A stretch of DNA of 64,000 nucleotides from Herbivorax alkaliphila (GCF_030848475.1 NZ_JAVDDS010000007.1:58680-122679), one strand, 5' to 3'. Positions 26,260 through 34,994 are shown, counted from the first letter of the stretch. Numbers and translations: made by a program. Notes: generated from the sequence alone by a model not told the origin.

Positions 26260-27009
26260 TTAGTCTTTAATTATAGCCCTTTTAGTTAGTAAATATATAA
26301 ACATTGAAAACACTGCCCCAATAATTCCATAACTCAATGCTGCCAAATATGAATTTTCCAAAAAGGCGAAAGCTGCAAAATCCTTTATACCGCTCAGAAA
26401 AGACTGAGAAATCCATCCACTTGTTGTATTTAGTGATATTATAAGCATTACAGGAACAACAGAAACCAAAACCTTTAGTGGTTTATTACTCCTATAATAA
26501 ATAAGTGTTATCAGTATTCCAGTGATAAAAACTAAACTATATAAAGCAAACTGCCATATGGTTGTACCCAAAAGTGTAAAAACATCATTTTCCTGTACCC
26601 ATGTAATAACTCCACTTGCATCTCTCATACCAGTATCCCTGTAACTTCCATATATCATATCAAAGTTAGTTGGACTTGGTATGAAATTGTTATATATTCT
26701 GTTTATAATTAAATCTAAAATTGACATTGTCATAGCAATAGGAAATATAGACATTATTGTTCCTTTATAAAACAATTTCCTTGAAATATTATTCGCCTGG
26801 GAAAAATTAAAACTGCTTCTAAAACAACTTAAGCCTAATATAAATAAAAATATAATAGATGCAAATTCCAGTCCAGAAGTATTAGTATTGCCATTGCTTG
26901 AATTAAGCGACACCAAAAATATTAACACAAGCAAAAATATTAAATAAAAAATTCCTGTAGATGGTATCATTTCAGCTATTTGAAATTTAGCAAACTTTAA
27001 ACTTTTCAT
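26260..27009 (-). CDS. ABC transporter permease, ABC-2 type
   Basis: A 249-residue integral membrane protein with six hydrophobic segments, no signal peptide and a short cytoplasmic end (LLTKRAIIKD). It lacks clear catalytic motifs. The gene overlaps the upstream ATPase by four bases (ATGA), so the two form one complex. The YtrA-type GntR/ATPase/permease arrangement is common in Firmicutes and often answers cell-envelope stress or antibiotics. The exported substrate is unknown. Confidence 0.8.
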   Translation of the reverse strand: MKSLKFAKFQIAEMIPSTGIFYLIFLLVLIFLVSLNSSNGNTNTSGLEFASIIFLFILGLSCFRSSFNFSQANNISRKLFYKGTIMSIFPIAMTMSILDLIINRIYNNFIPSPTNFDMIYGSYRDTGMRDASGVITWVQENDVFTLLGTTIWQFALYSLVFITGILITLIYYRSNKPLKVLVSVVPVMLIISLNTTSGWISQSFLSGIKDFAAFAFLENSYLAALSYGIIGAVFSMFIYLLTKRAIIKD

Positions 27010-27881
27010 TTATTCATACCTCCTTTTGTCAAATGTATAAACAGCTTTTGAAGTTCTACTTTTGAAAATTCAAGTTCTAAATCTTTAGCTTCTTTTTCAT
27101 CTAACTCTGTCACTTCTCCCATAATAGTTGCTGATTTAAATGCCCCCATTTGTTCAACATTTATACAATTTCGACTTTTAACAAATTCATCAATATTTTT
27201 AGCTGCACCTGATACACACCATGCTTTCTCAAGTATTTTCTCAACATTATCATCTAGCGCTATTTTTCCTTTATTTATTACAACTACCCTCTCTAAAATA
27301 TCCGATATTTCTTCAATAATATGAGTAGATATTATTATTGTCTTTGGCTTTTTTATGAAATTATCTAAAAGTTCTTTGTAAAACAACTCCCTGTGACAAG
27401 CATCAAGTCCTAAAATAGGTTCATCAAATATTAAAACTTTAGCATTTGATGAAAGTGTTATTATAAGTTTTGTTATTGAATTGTACCCTGTTGAAAGAGA
27501 TTTAAATTTTTTATTTGCTTTTAAACCAAATTTATCACATAGAGAAAGGGCATAGTCCATATCAAAGTCCGGATAAAATTCCTTTGTCCATTTAAACACT
27601 TTTTTTACTAAATAACTTTCTTCGTATAAATTTTTCTCAGCCATATAAAAAACTTTCTCTATTGCACTGTCATTTTCAATCACTGAATCATCATCTATGG
27701 TAATTTCACCTTCTGTAGGAAACAATCGATTTGTGATAAGATTTAAAAGTGTTGTTTTACCAGCTCCGTTTCTTCCTAATAACCCATATATTTTATTGGA
27801 TTCAAATGTAAGTGAAATATTGTCTAAGGCACATATATTGCCATAATTTTTAGTAATATTTTTAACTTTAATTGCACTCAT
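27006..27881 (-). CDS. ABC transporter ATP-binding protein
   Basis: About 291 residues, cytoplasmic, with Walker A GRNGAGKTTLL, a Q-loop region, signature LSTGYNS in place of the usual LSGGQ, Walker B VLIFDEPILGLD and the H-loop IISTHIIEE. The modified signature is common in YtrB-like ATPases. ATG at 27881 follows GAGGAG; an in-frame TTG at 27899 would overlap the GntR stop further. It is the middle gene of the GntR-ATPase-permease operon. Confidence 0.9.
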   Translation of the reverse strand: MSAIKVKNITKNYGNICALDNISLTFESNKIYGLLGRNGAGKTTLLNLITNRLFPTEGEITIDDDSVIENDSAIEKVFYMAEKNLYEESYLVKKVFKWTKEFYPDFDMDYALSLCDKFGLKANKKFKSLSTGYNSITKLIITLSSNAKVLIFDEPILGLDACHRELFYKELLDNFIKKPKTIIISTHIIEEISDILERVVVINKGKIALDDNVEKILEKAWCVSGAAKNIDEFVKSRNCINVEQMGAFKSATIMGEVTELDEKEAKDLELEFSKVELQKLFIHLTKGGMNK

Positions 27882-27882
27882 T

Positions 27883-28245
27883 TCAACCACTCCTCTCAAT
27901 CATTTTTATTATTTCTTCAATAGAAATATCAAGTTTTTTTGCTTCTTCTAGTAGTCCCTTTATATAACTATTGTAAAAAGTTTCTCTTCGTTTTTCTTTA
28001 AGTTTACTTTTAGCCCCTTCCCCTACAAACATTCCGACCCCCCTCTTTTTGTAGATAATCCCCTCTTCTACAAGAAGATTAAATCCTTTTGCCACCGTAG
28101 CCGGATTTACCTTGTAGTTCACAGATATTTCTGTAGTAGAAGGAATTTGACTTTCTTCCTTAAAAATATCCTTTAAAATTCCATCCTCAATATAGTGTGA
28201 AACCTGCAAGTATATCGGAATATCACTATTAAAATCTAAAAACAC
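27883..28245 (-). CDS. GntR-family regulator, YtrA subfamily
   Basis: A 120-residue repressor with an N-terminal winged helix (PIYLQVSHYIEDGILKD, QIPSTTEISVNYKVNPATVA, EGIIYKKRGVGMFV) and the short helical C-terminus of the YtrA group instead of a large effector domain. It is the first gene of the operon. An inverted repeat at 28269-28290 overlaps its promoter and fits an autoregulatory operator. What relieves repression is unknown. Confidence 0.9.
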   Translation of the reverse strand: MFLDFNSDIPIYLQVSHYIEDGILKDIFKEESQIPSTTEISVNYKVNPATVAKGFNLLVEEGIIYKKRGVGMFVGEGAKSKLKEKRRETFYNSYIKGLLEEAKKLDISIEEIIKMIERSG

Positions 28246-28268
28246 CCCGCCACCCCCTTAGTTATTCG

Positions 28269-28317
28269 GTTAATTACTTATATAATTAACTATACAACAA
28301 AAGAAGCCATTTGTCAA
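28269..28317 (-). promoter_or_regulatory. GntR/ABC operon promoter and operator
   Basis: On the minus strand TTGACA (28312-28317) is spaced 17 bp from TATAGT (28289-28294). The inverted repeat GTTAATTA-N6-TAATTAAC at 28269-28290 touches the -10 box and covers the expected start point, a classic repressor position for the YtrA-type protein encoded downstream. Confidence 0.75.
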
Positions 28318-28324
28318 CCAAGAC

Positions 28325-28398
28325 AAAAAGACAAGGGGACGGTTCTCCTGTCTCATTTTCAAAAAAATGAGACAGGAGAACCGTCCCCTTGTCTTTTT
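28325..28398 (-). repeat. Giant REP-like hairpin, copy 2 (also a terminator)
   Basis: Arms of 35 bp around a 4-nt loop, almost identical to 26181-26254. It lies just after the stop of the Spo0E-like gene and before the GntR promoter. Together the two copies bracket the GntR/ABC operon, about 2.1 kb apart. Confidence 0.9.
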
Positions 28399-28407
28399 TA
28401 TATTATA

Positions 28408-28578
28408 CTACTCTTTTTTCTTCCTCAGCTTCTTATAATACTGATACAAAAGACCATCCAACTCAACCTCAACATCTTGGATTTTTATTTCTTTAGAATC
28501 ATGATGTTGGTCAAGAGAGTTGATAAGCAGGTTTTTTTCAACAATTTCCTTCTCTAAATTATTTGTATTCTCATTCAT
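28408..28578 (-). CDS. Small Spo0E-like peptide
   Basis: A 56-residue, very charged helical peptide. An N-terminal helix with regular hydrophobics (LEKEIVEKNLLINSLDQ) is followed by VEVELDGLLYQYYKKL. This resembles the signature SQELD-x-LI-x-x-YYK of Spo0E-family phosphatases, which remove phosphate from Spo0A and delay sporulation; here the Ser is Glu-Val-Glu. ATG at 28578 is preferred because GGAGGTG lies nine bases upstream; the longer frame to 28596 would include that site. It ends at giant hairpin copy 2. The assignment rests on a short motif. Confidence 0.5.
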   Translation of the reverse strand: MNENTNNLEKEIVEKNLLINSLDQHHDSKEIKIQDVEVELDGLLYQYYKKLRKKKE

Positions 28579-28596
28579 GATGTCACACCTCCTCAA

Positions 28597-28895
28597 AATG
28601 TACTCCCCGAAAATTATTATAGCACAGAGAAATGAAATTATCTACCATTATTATATATAATTGTCCTGCTAACCTTATGTTTAACAAAATCTTTACTTAA
28701 AATTAAAATAAACTTAATATTTCCCGCTACATTTCCCTTGCTAACAAAATCTCGGGACACCAAGCCCCTTCGATATTAACTCTTTCGCTTGGTTCTAAGA
28801 CTTCATAGCACACTAAAAGAGGGGCTTTAAGCCCCTGCTTTAAGCTTTAAGCCTTCAGTATTAAAATTTAGCTAGCAATTGCACTTGTTTATTAA
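28597..28895. other. Intergenic region with hsp20 terminator and a possible coding relic
   Basis: GGGGCTTTAAGCCCC at 28821-28835 with a following CTTTT on the minus strand is a likely terminator for hsp20. Beyond it, a minus-strand open stretch (28812 down to 28727) reads CYEVLEPSERVNIEGAWCPE and LLAREM to a stop. It has no start or ribosome site. It might be the tail of a decayed IS605/TnpB-type gene, but the similarity is only an impression. Confidence 0.4.
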
Positions 28896-29351
28896 CTACT
28901 GAATTGGTATCTTGTGTTTATTTTTCTTTGCATTTTTGTCTTTTGGTAGCACTATAGTTAGTACTCCATCTTTATATTTCGCCTTTACAGCATCGTTAAC
29001 TACATTTTCAACATAAAATTTTCTTGCAACTGAACCATATCTTGTTTCTCTTCTAATGTAATTATCCCTTTCATCTTTTACCTCTTCGCCACGGTCAATT
29101 GAAATTGTAAGGGTATCATCTCTTAGTTCAACATTAATGTCTTCTTTTTTTGCTCCAGGGATTTCGGCATCTACAATATACTCTTTTTCGGTTTCACGTA
29201 TATCTGCTCTAATTCCATCTGTTCCAGAAAAAACTCCTGCAAAAAACGGATCATTTAAAAAACCATCTAAAATGTTTTTACTAAATCCCCAGACATCTTC
29301 ATTTACTGAAAGCCTATTTCCTCTCTTGTTATATGGCGTTAAACCGAACAT
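28896..29351 (-). CDS. Hsp20/alpha-crystallin small heat-shock protein
   Basis: A 151-residue cytoplasmic chaperone that binds unfolding proteins without ATP. The alpha-crystallin domain spans about residues 45-140 (ADIRETEKEYIVDAEIPGAK, KYKDGVLTIVLPK), followed by a short tail with the oligomer-anchoring KIPIQ, a variant of the I-x-I motif. ATG at 29351 is chosen because GGAGG lies eight bases upstream; the frame extends to 29366. Two CtsR-type boxes flank its promoter, so it should be induced by heat through CtsR release. Confidence 0.93.
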   Translation of the reverse strand: MFGLTPYNKRGNRLSVNEDVWGFSKNILDGFLNDPFFAGVFSGTDGIRADIRETEKEYIVDAEIPGAKKEDINVELRDDTLTISIDRGEEVKDERDNYIRRETRYGSVARKFYVENVVNDAVKAKYKDGVLTIVLPKDKNAKKNKHKIPIQ

Positions 29352-29384
29352 ACAAAACACCTCCATTTTAGTTTTGTTTTTAAC

Positions 29385-29466
29385 TTTGACTTTCTTTGAC
29401 CTTCTATATTATTTATACCACATATCTAATTACATAAACAATATTTGTTTTTGACTTTCTCTGACC
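29385..29466 (-). promoter_or_regulatory. hsp20 promoter with two CtsR boxes
   Basis: CtsR binds the tandem heptad RGTCAAA-NAN-RGTCAAA. On the minus strand GGTCAAAGAAAGTCAAA lies at 29385-29401 and GGTCAGAGAAAGTCAAA at 29450-29466. Between them TTGTTT and TATAAA, spaced about 18 bp, form a plausible promoter, so one box is upstream of it and one near or after the start point. The boxes are read directly; CtsR control is inferred from the established consensus. Confidence 0.8.
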
Positions 29467-29562
29467 TTTATTCGCAAATAAATCTATCTTTTTTTATTTA
29501 TCTATAATTATCTTAGTCTTTCTTATACAGACTATGTAAATCAACTTCTATTTGTGAAAAAC

Positions 29563-31098
29563 CTATTTTAAAAGTTTTAATACCTCTTCTTTGTCAATAG
29601 CACCTATTACAAACATAAGGCCAAATGCAATTACTACATTACCAAGTATATTTACTATTACTGTAACACTACTTCCCATACCAAATATAGTGAAAAAGCT
29701 ATTTATATATTTATCAGCAAAAACTATTGCAATACAAACTATTCCAGGCTTTAATATCCAGTTTCTAAAGTCAAGAGCCATCCCTGTCATCTTTGTTACC
29801 GTATAAACATTCAAAATACAAACACAGGCTGAACTTATTACAATACCTGCTATATAACCCTGTATTCCATATACAGGTATGCAATATACTACAAATAAAA
29901 TCCTTATAATATAGCCTGCTATTGAATTTCTAAGAGAAACCCCCTGCTTCCCCAATCCATTTAATATTCCCAGAAGAGTTTGCTGTAAATATATAAATAT
30001 ACATGTAAAAGATAGTGAATATAAAATGTGACCTATGTTTTCATTTCTATAAACCAAATCCCCTATTTCATTTGAAAACCCAATAAATATAGATGTAAAT
30101 ATAAACCCTAAAATAAAAGTGAATTGAATTGATTTTGATATTCTATAATTAACTATTTTAAAGCTCTTTAAGGATAAAGCTTCCGAAATAGCAGGTACAA
30201 GAGTTGTAGCCAGCGAAGAAGTAACTAAGGAAGGAAAGAAAACTAGGGGCATTGCCATTCCAGTAAGTTTTCCATATTCCACCAAGCTAGCTTGATAATT
30301 CATACCACCTATTAAAAGCATTCTCGGGATTAATATAAGCTCTATTGCCCCCATCATTGACGTAATAAACCTATTAAAGGATATAGGCATTGATATTTTC
30401 ATTAAATTTGTACAAATAGTTCTTTTTCTCATAAAACCTTTTTTTGATTTGTTCAATAAGGATTTTCTCTTTCTAATTTTAAAAATCAGTAGTAAAACAG
30501 CCAGATTTGAAATCTCTCCTACAGCCATTCCTACAGTTGCCAATGCACAGGCATATTCAAGCCCTATATCAACAAAATAGCCTGCCATTAACATTACTAT
30601 CCCTATTCTTACAACCTGCTCTACAACCTGAGAACAGGCAGTTGGAACAACATCTTGCACTCCATAATAATACCCTTTAACAGCGGAAGCAGCTGCAATT
30701 ACAGGAATACATGGCAACAGCAAAAGCATGGAATAATATGTTCTGGAATCCTTTAGAATAACATTCACAATTGGATCTATAAAAATAAATATACCCAATG
30801 ATGCTATCAGAGCCCCAGCTACCACAATAGCCAAGGCACAGGATGCTATTCTTATCAAATTTACATGATTGTTTTTTGCTGTCTGTTCAGCCACCATTTT
30901 TGAAACAGCAATTGATATGCCAGAAGAAAGAGTTAATATAACAAGAGAATATACTGGAGCAATAAGTTGAAAAATCCCCATACCTTCTGCCCCTATAAGA
31001 TTTGAAAGATATATCCTGTATATAAACCCTAATATCTTAACAATAAATCCAGCTATCATTAATACTATTGCACCGCTTACAAATGATTTACCAGTCAT
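29563..31098 (-). CDS. spoVB: Polysaccharide flippase, SpoVB family
   Basis: About 511 residues and 14 hydrophobic segments, of the MOP/MATE flippase superfamily. The start KSFVSGAIVLMIAGFIVKIL, the loop LSNLIGAEGMGIFQLIAPVY and the segment MVAEQTAKNNHVNLIRIA are typical of SpoVB/YtgP-type transporters that move lipid-linked cell-wall intermediates across the membrane. SpoVB is needed for spore cortex in Bacillus. ATG at 31098 sits one codon inside a TTG-started frame. It is divergent from the cell-wall polymer gene that follows. Confidence 0.88.
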   Translation of the reverse strand: MTGKSFVSGAIVLMIAGFIVKILGFIYRIYLSNLIGAEGMGIFQLIAPVYSLVILTLSSGISIAVSKMVAEQTAKNNHVNLIRIASCALAIVVAGALIASLGIFIFIDPIVNVILKDSRTYYSMLLLLPCIPVIAAASAVKGYYYGVQDVVPTACSQVVEQVVRIGIVMLMAGYFVDIGLEYACALATVGMAVGEISNLAVLLLIFKIRKRKSLLNKSKKGFMRKRTICTNLMKISMPISFNRFITSMMGAIELILIPRMLLIGGMNYQASLVEYGKLTGMAMPLVFFPSLVTSSLATTLVPAISEALSLKSFKIVNYRISKSIQFTFILGFIFTSIFIGFSNEIGDLVYRNENIGHILYSLSFTCIFIYLQQTLLGILNGLGKQGVSLRNSIAGYIIRILFVVYCIPVYGIQGYIAGIVISSACVCILNVYTVTKMTGMALDFRNWILKPGIVCIAIVFADKYINSFFTIFGMGSSVTVIVNILGNVVIAFGLMFVIGAIDKEEVLKLLK

Positions 31099-31348
31099 CA
31101 AGTTAATTTACCTTTTTTAAAACTGTCCTCATTATTAGTATTTTTAAAAAGAACAACTTATGACAAACTCAAATAAAAAACCGTCTCTTATCTGAATCAA
31201 AACATGGAAGAAAAATTGCAGCTAACATTGTGATATGCTATAATGTCTTAGGTGTTAATATAGCTTATATTAAGTAGTTTAATGGAAAATAATTTATGTA
31301 TGGCACAGACATTTAATGTCGTGTACAAATGTATTAAGGAGTATACCT

Positions 31349-33580
31349 ATGAAAGTTCTTCACTTAATTGGTGGTGGTGATGTTGGAGGAGCTAAGAGCC
31401 ATGTTCTTTCACTTGTTAATGAACTTGGGAAATATATAGATGTTAAATTGATAAGTTTTAGAAAAGGTCCCTTTGCAGATGATGCACGTGCAATGGGCAT
31501 AAATGTAGAAATTGTAAAAACAGGAACTATACTTACTGACATACGCAAAATCCTTCATATTATAAAAAATGAAGACTATGATGTAATTCATTCTCATGGA
31601 GCTAAAGCCAATATGATTGCAGTGTCAGTTAAGAAATTCACAAAAATACCTGTAGTTACAACTGTTCACAGTGACTACAGGCTTGACTACCTTCAAAACA
31701 TTTTAAAAATGTTTTCATTTGGCCTTATAAATACAGTGGCACTAAGATTTATCGAATACCATATAGGGGTCTCAAATAATTTTAAGCAAATGCTTATTAA
31801 AAGAAGGTTTAGTCCTCAAAATATATTCACTGTATATAATGGAATTGATTTCAAGAAGGAAGTTTCAAATCTTTCAAAAGAACACTTTTTAAATAAATAC
31901 AATTTAAACTTTGCCAAAGATGATGTACTAATTGGAATATTAGCACGTCTACACCCTGTGAAAGGCATAAGCACTCTTTTACAGGCTGCTAAACTGGTGG
32001 TTGATAAAAACCCCTCTGTCAAATTTCTAATTGGAGGAGACGGGGAAGAAAGAAAATCTTTAGAAAAAAAGGCTTCTTCTTTAGGGCTAAATAATAATGT
32101 CTTTTTTCTTGGTTTTGTTAATGATCCATTAGACTTAATTAATTGTATAGATATTAATGTACTTACATCCTTAAGTGAAAGTTTTCCCTATGCTATTTTA
32201 GAGGGTGCCCTTTTTAAAAAAGCAACTGTAAGTACTAATGTAGGAGGAATATCCGATCTTATCGAAAGTGGAAAAAATGGTTTTCTTTTTGAGCCTAAAG
32301 ATCATAAAACATTTTCAAAGCACCTGCTGAATTTAGTTAACAATTCATCACTTAGGGAAAAAATGGGAGATAGTCTTTTTGAAAAGGCTAACACTTACTT
32401 TTCCCTTCATAATATGTGCAAAACTCAACTAAGCATATACAACACTATATTAGAAAGAGAAGATGAAAAAAGAAAATCTGGCTACACTTACGATACCATA
32501 ATTTCAGGATACTATGGCTTTAAAAATATTGGAGATGACGCAATGTTAAAAGCTATAATAGATAATCTTCAATCATACAAAAAAGATGTGAGAATAATGG
32601 TGCTATCTAAAAATCCTTTAGAAACTAGGCAGATATATAATATAGACTCAATAAACAGATTTAATATTCCAAAAATAATAAGTATTATGAGAAAGTCTAA
32701 ATTGTTTTTAAATGGAGGAGGAAATCTACTTCAGGATAACACCAGTACACGCTCTCTTTTATACTACCTTGGAATGATTTGGCTTGCAAAAAAGATTGGT
32801 ATGAAAGTAATGATTTACGCTAATGGTATTGGACCTTTAAATAAAAAGAACAATCGTAAATTAACCAGAAAAGTTGTAAATCAAGTAGATGCAATAACCT
32901 TGAGAGAAGAACTATCCCACAGAGAAATACAAAACCTAGGTATAAAAAAACCGAAAATATCTTTAACTGCTGATCCTGCTGTAACTATAAAGGCTGAAAG
33001 TGATGAAGAAGTAAGCCAGATACTATTAAAAGAAAATATAAACCCAAGTGAAAACCTCATCGGTTTTTCAGTACGAAAGTGGTCAGACTACGAAAAATAT
33101 CAAACAGTCATTGCAAAGGTTGCAGATTATATATATGATACCTATGGTGTAAAATCTCTTTTTATACCTATGCACTATCCAGGTGACCTTTTAATAATTG
33201 ATAATATTACTGCAAAAATGAAAAACAAATGTTATGTAATAAGAAATAAATACAGTGTTCCTCAAATGCTTGGAATAATAGGTCGCACCCAGCTATTAAT
33301 AGGCATGAGACTTCACGCCCTTATATTTGCTGCAAGCCTTAAAATTCCTTTGGTGGGACTGGTATATGAAACAAAAGTAGAAGGCTTTATGCAGTATATA
33401 GATCAGCCTTCTGCCGGCCATGTCAGCTCATTGGAATTTGAAAAAATAATTGAAACAGTGGACTGTGTTTGGAATAAAAGAGATTCAATAAAAAAAGACC
33501 TTGAAAAAACCACTGAAGTATTAAGGGATAAAGCTCTTAAAAATGCCAAAATTGCCCTTGAACTTATAGATGAAAACTAA
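31349..33580 (+). CDS. Fusion of GT4 glycosyltransferase and CsaB-type pyruvyl transferase
   Basis: About 743 residues in two enzymes. Residues 1-375 form a family GT4 glycosyltransferase (VGGAKSHVLSLVNELG, LIGILARLHPVKGISTLLQA, FLIGGDGEE, ESFPYAILEGALFKKATVST with GGI after it). Residues about 385-740 form a polysaccharide pyruvyl transferase (ISGYYGFKNIGDDAMLKAII, NGGGNLLQD, GMRLHALIFAASLKIPLVGL). CsaB-type enzymes add pyruvate ketals to the cell-wall polymer that SLH-domain proteins grip, relevant in a cellulosome producer because anchoring scaffoldins use SLH domains. ATG at 31349 with AAGGAG is preferred to the frame start at 31316. It is followed by the TagA-type gene. Confidence 0.88.
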   Translation: MKVLHLIGGGDVGGAKSHVLSLVNELGKYIDVKLISFRKGPFADDARAMGINVEIVKTGTILTDIRKILHIIKNEDYDVIHSHGAKANMIAVSVKKFTKIPVVTTVHSDYRLDYLQNILKMFSFGLINTVALRFIEYHIGVSNNFKQMLIKRRFSPQNIFTVYNGIDFKKEVSNLSKEHFLNKYNLNFAKDDVLIGILARLHPVKGISTLLQAAKLVVDKNPSVKFLIGGDGEERKSLEKKASSLGLNNNVFFLGFVNDPLDLINCIDINVLTSLSESFPYAILEGALFKKATVSTNVGGISDLIESGKNGFLFEPKDHKTFSKHLLNLVNNSSLREKMGDSLFEKANTYFSLHNMCKTQLSIYNTILEREDEKRKSGYTYDTIISGYYGFKNIGDDAMLKAIIDNLQSYKKDVRIMVLSKNPLETRQIYNIDSINRFNIPKIISIMRKSKLFLNGGGNLLQDNTSTRSLLYYLGMIWLAKKIGMKVMIYANGIGPLNKKNNRKLTRKVVNQVDAITLREELSHREIQNLGIKKPKISLTADPAVTIKAESDEEVSQILLKENINPSENLIGFSVRKWSDYEKYQTVIAKVADYIYDTYGVKSLFIPMHYPGDLLIIDNITAKMKNKCYVIRNKYSVPQMLGIIGRTQLLIGMRLHALIFAASLKIPLVGLVYETKVEGFMQYIDQPSAGHVSSLEFEKIIETVDCVWNKRDSIKKDLEKTTEVLRDKALKNAKIALELIDEN

Positions 33581-33599
33581 TAGGAGGAATTATTTATAT

Positions 33600-34355
33600 A
33601 TGCGTACAACAGTTGATATCCTTGGCGTACCTGTAGATAATGTTACAATGAATGAGGCTTTGGATATAGTGGAAAACCTTTTAAATGGTGATAGATCACA
33701 TTCTGTATTTACTCCAAATGCAGAAATAATGATGGCAGCTCAGAGAGATTCACATTTTAAAAAAATATTGCGTAGTGCTGACCTTGTAGTCCCTGATGGT
33801 GCTGGTGTAGTACTGGCATCAAAAATATTGAAACCTGTACTAAAAGATAGGGTAGCTGGCTTTGACCTTACTTGCAATCTCTTTAAAAAATTTTCAAATA
33901 AAGATGCACGATTTTTTTTCTTAGGTGGGAAGCCTGGAGTTGCTAAAGAGGCACACCAAAAGTTATTGGATAAAAACATTAATATAAATGTAGTGGGCAT
34001 AAGGGACGGATATTTTTCTGAAAGTGAGGAAGATAAAATAATAAATCAGATAAACTCCTCTAAAGCTGATATATTACTTGTAGCACTAGGAGCACCAAAA
34101 CAGGAAAAATGGATATATAAACACCTAAAACAGATAGATGCTAGGGTTTGTATTGGAGTAGGTGGAACCTTTGATGGAATTGCGGGAAAAATGAAAAGAG
34201 CACCAAAGTTTTTTCAAAATCATGGTTTAGAATGGCTTTACAGACTTTTTAAAGACCCTAAGCGTTTTTTTAGGATGCTAGACATTCCAAAGTTTATTTT
34301 TTTAGTTGTTGCAAAAAAAATAAAACTATGTATACAAAGCATTTATAAGAATTGA
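33600..34355 (+). CDS. tagA: WecG/TagA/CpsF-family glycosyltransferase
   Basis: About 251 residues, cytoplasmic or membrane-associated, of family GT26. It carries the conserved TPNAEIMMAAQ with VVPDGAGVVLASKIL (catalytic Asp region), FFFLGGKPGVA, VALGAPKQEKWIY and GVGGTFDGIAGKMKRAP. TagA adds the second sugar (usually ManNAc) to lipid-linked GlcNAc, the first committed step of wall teichoic acid or similar polymer. ATG at 33600 follows AGGAGG; a start at 33570 would overlap the upstream gene. It follows the GT4-CsaB gene by 19 bp. Confidence 0.9.
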   Translation: MRTTVDILGVPVDNVTMNEALDIVENLLNGDRSHSVFTPNAEIMMAAQRDSHFKKILRSADLVVPDGAGVVLASKILKPVLKDRVAGFDLTCNLFKKFSNKDARFFFLGGKPGVAKEAHQKLLDKNININVVGIRDGYFSESEEDKIINQINSSKADILLVALGAPKQEKWIYKHLKQIDARVCIGVGGTFDGIAGKMKRAPKFFQNHGLEWLYRLFKDPKRFFRMLDIPKFIFLVVAKKIKLCIQSIYKN

Positions 34356-34357
34356 AA

Positions 34358-34381
34358 AAGAGGACAAATTTTTGTCCTCTT
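34358..34381. terminator. Bidirectional terminator between convergent genes
   Basis: Eleven-bp perfect arms AAGAGGACAAA/TTTGTCCTCTT around a TT loop, with A and T runs. It lies between the TagA-type gene stop and the stop of the minus-strand gene at 34385. Confidence 0.8.
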
Positions 34382-34384
34382 CAT

Positions 34385-34972
34385 TTAATCTTCTATATCT
34401 TCTTCTATATCTTCTGTTGTTTCATCTATCATGCCTTCTATTTCATATGGACCTTTAACAAGAACCCATGCTTTTGAACTTACGACTCTAATTCCTCTTC
34501 CATCATCTCTTGACACTAAAAGCAAGTGATTAAGTGGAACATCTTCATCAGTAGTAATATCTACACCAGAGCCTGCTGTAACATCTGACAGTCCGCCTGC
34601 TTCTCCAGCTATAGCTTTAGCTTTCCCGCCTCTTAAAATAATTTCTCCACTTTCTCCTGCAATTAAAGTTTGACCTTCTTCAAGTTCTAACGCTACAAAC
34701 TTTCCATACTTTTCAACTTCCATAAGTTCTTTTTCCATCTCTTTTAGCTCATTTTCCATCTTTTCAATTAACTCTTCCCTCTCTAATATTTTTGATTCAT
34801 TAGCATCTGCAAATTCGTTAAATTTCTCATCAACATAATCCTGAGTAACAAGTATTGTTTGACCTTCTTCAGGTTCAGCATAAGCTATTTGAATAATATG
34901 TACTGTCACAATACTCAAAATTAAAAATGCTAAAAAAGCCCATGATTTTTTTATATTCCTTAATCTTTTCAT
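34385..34972 (-). CDS. Exported coiled-coil protein of unknown function
   Basis: A 195-residue protein with an N-terminal hydrophobic segment (about 12-32, ending AYAEPEEG), possibly cleaved or a membrane anchor. A coiled coil (about 55-88, KILEREELIEKMENELKEME) follows, then a Gly/Ala-rich beta segment (about 95-140, LIAGESGEIILRGGKAKAIA) and a short domain with LLLVSRDDGRGIRVVSSKAW, ending in an acidic tail. No family is recognised with confidence. It lies 22 bp downstream of the NdoA toxin gene in the same direction and may share its transcript. Confidence 0.6.
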   Translation of the reverse strand: MKRLRNIKKSWAFLAFLILSIVTVHIIQIAYAEPEEGQTILVTQDYVDEKFNEFADANESKILEREELIEKMENELKEMEKELMEVEKYGKFVALELEEGQTLIAGESGEIILRGGKAKAIAGEAGGLSDVTAGSGVDITTDEDVPLNHLLLVSRDDGRGIRVVSSKAWVLVKGPYEIEGMIDETTEDIEEDIED

Positions 34973-34994
34973 CTTTTGTAACCCCCTAATGTTT

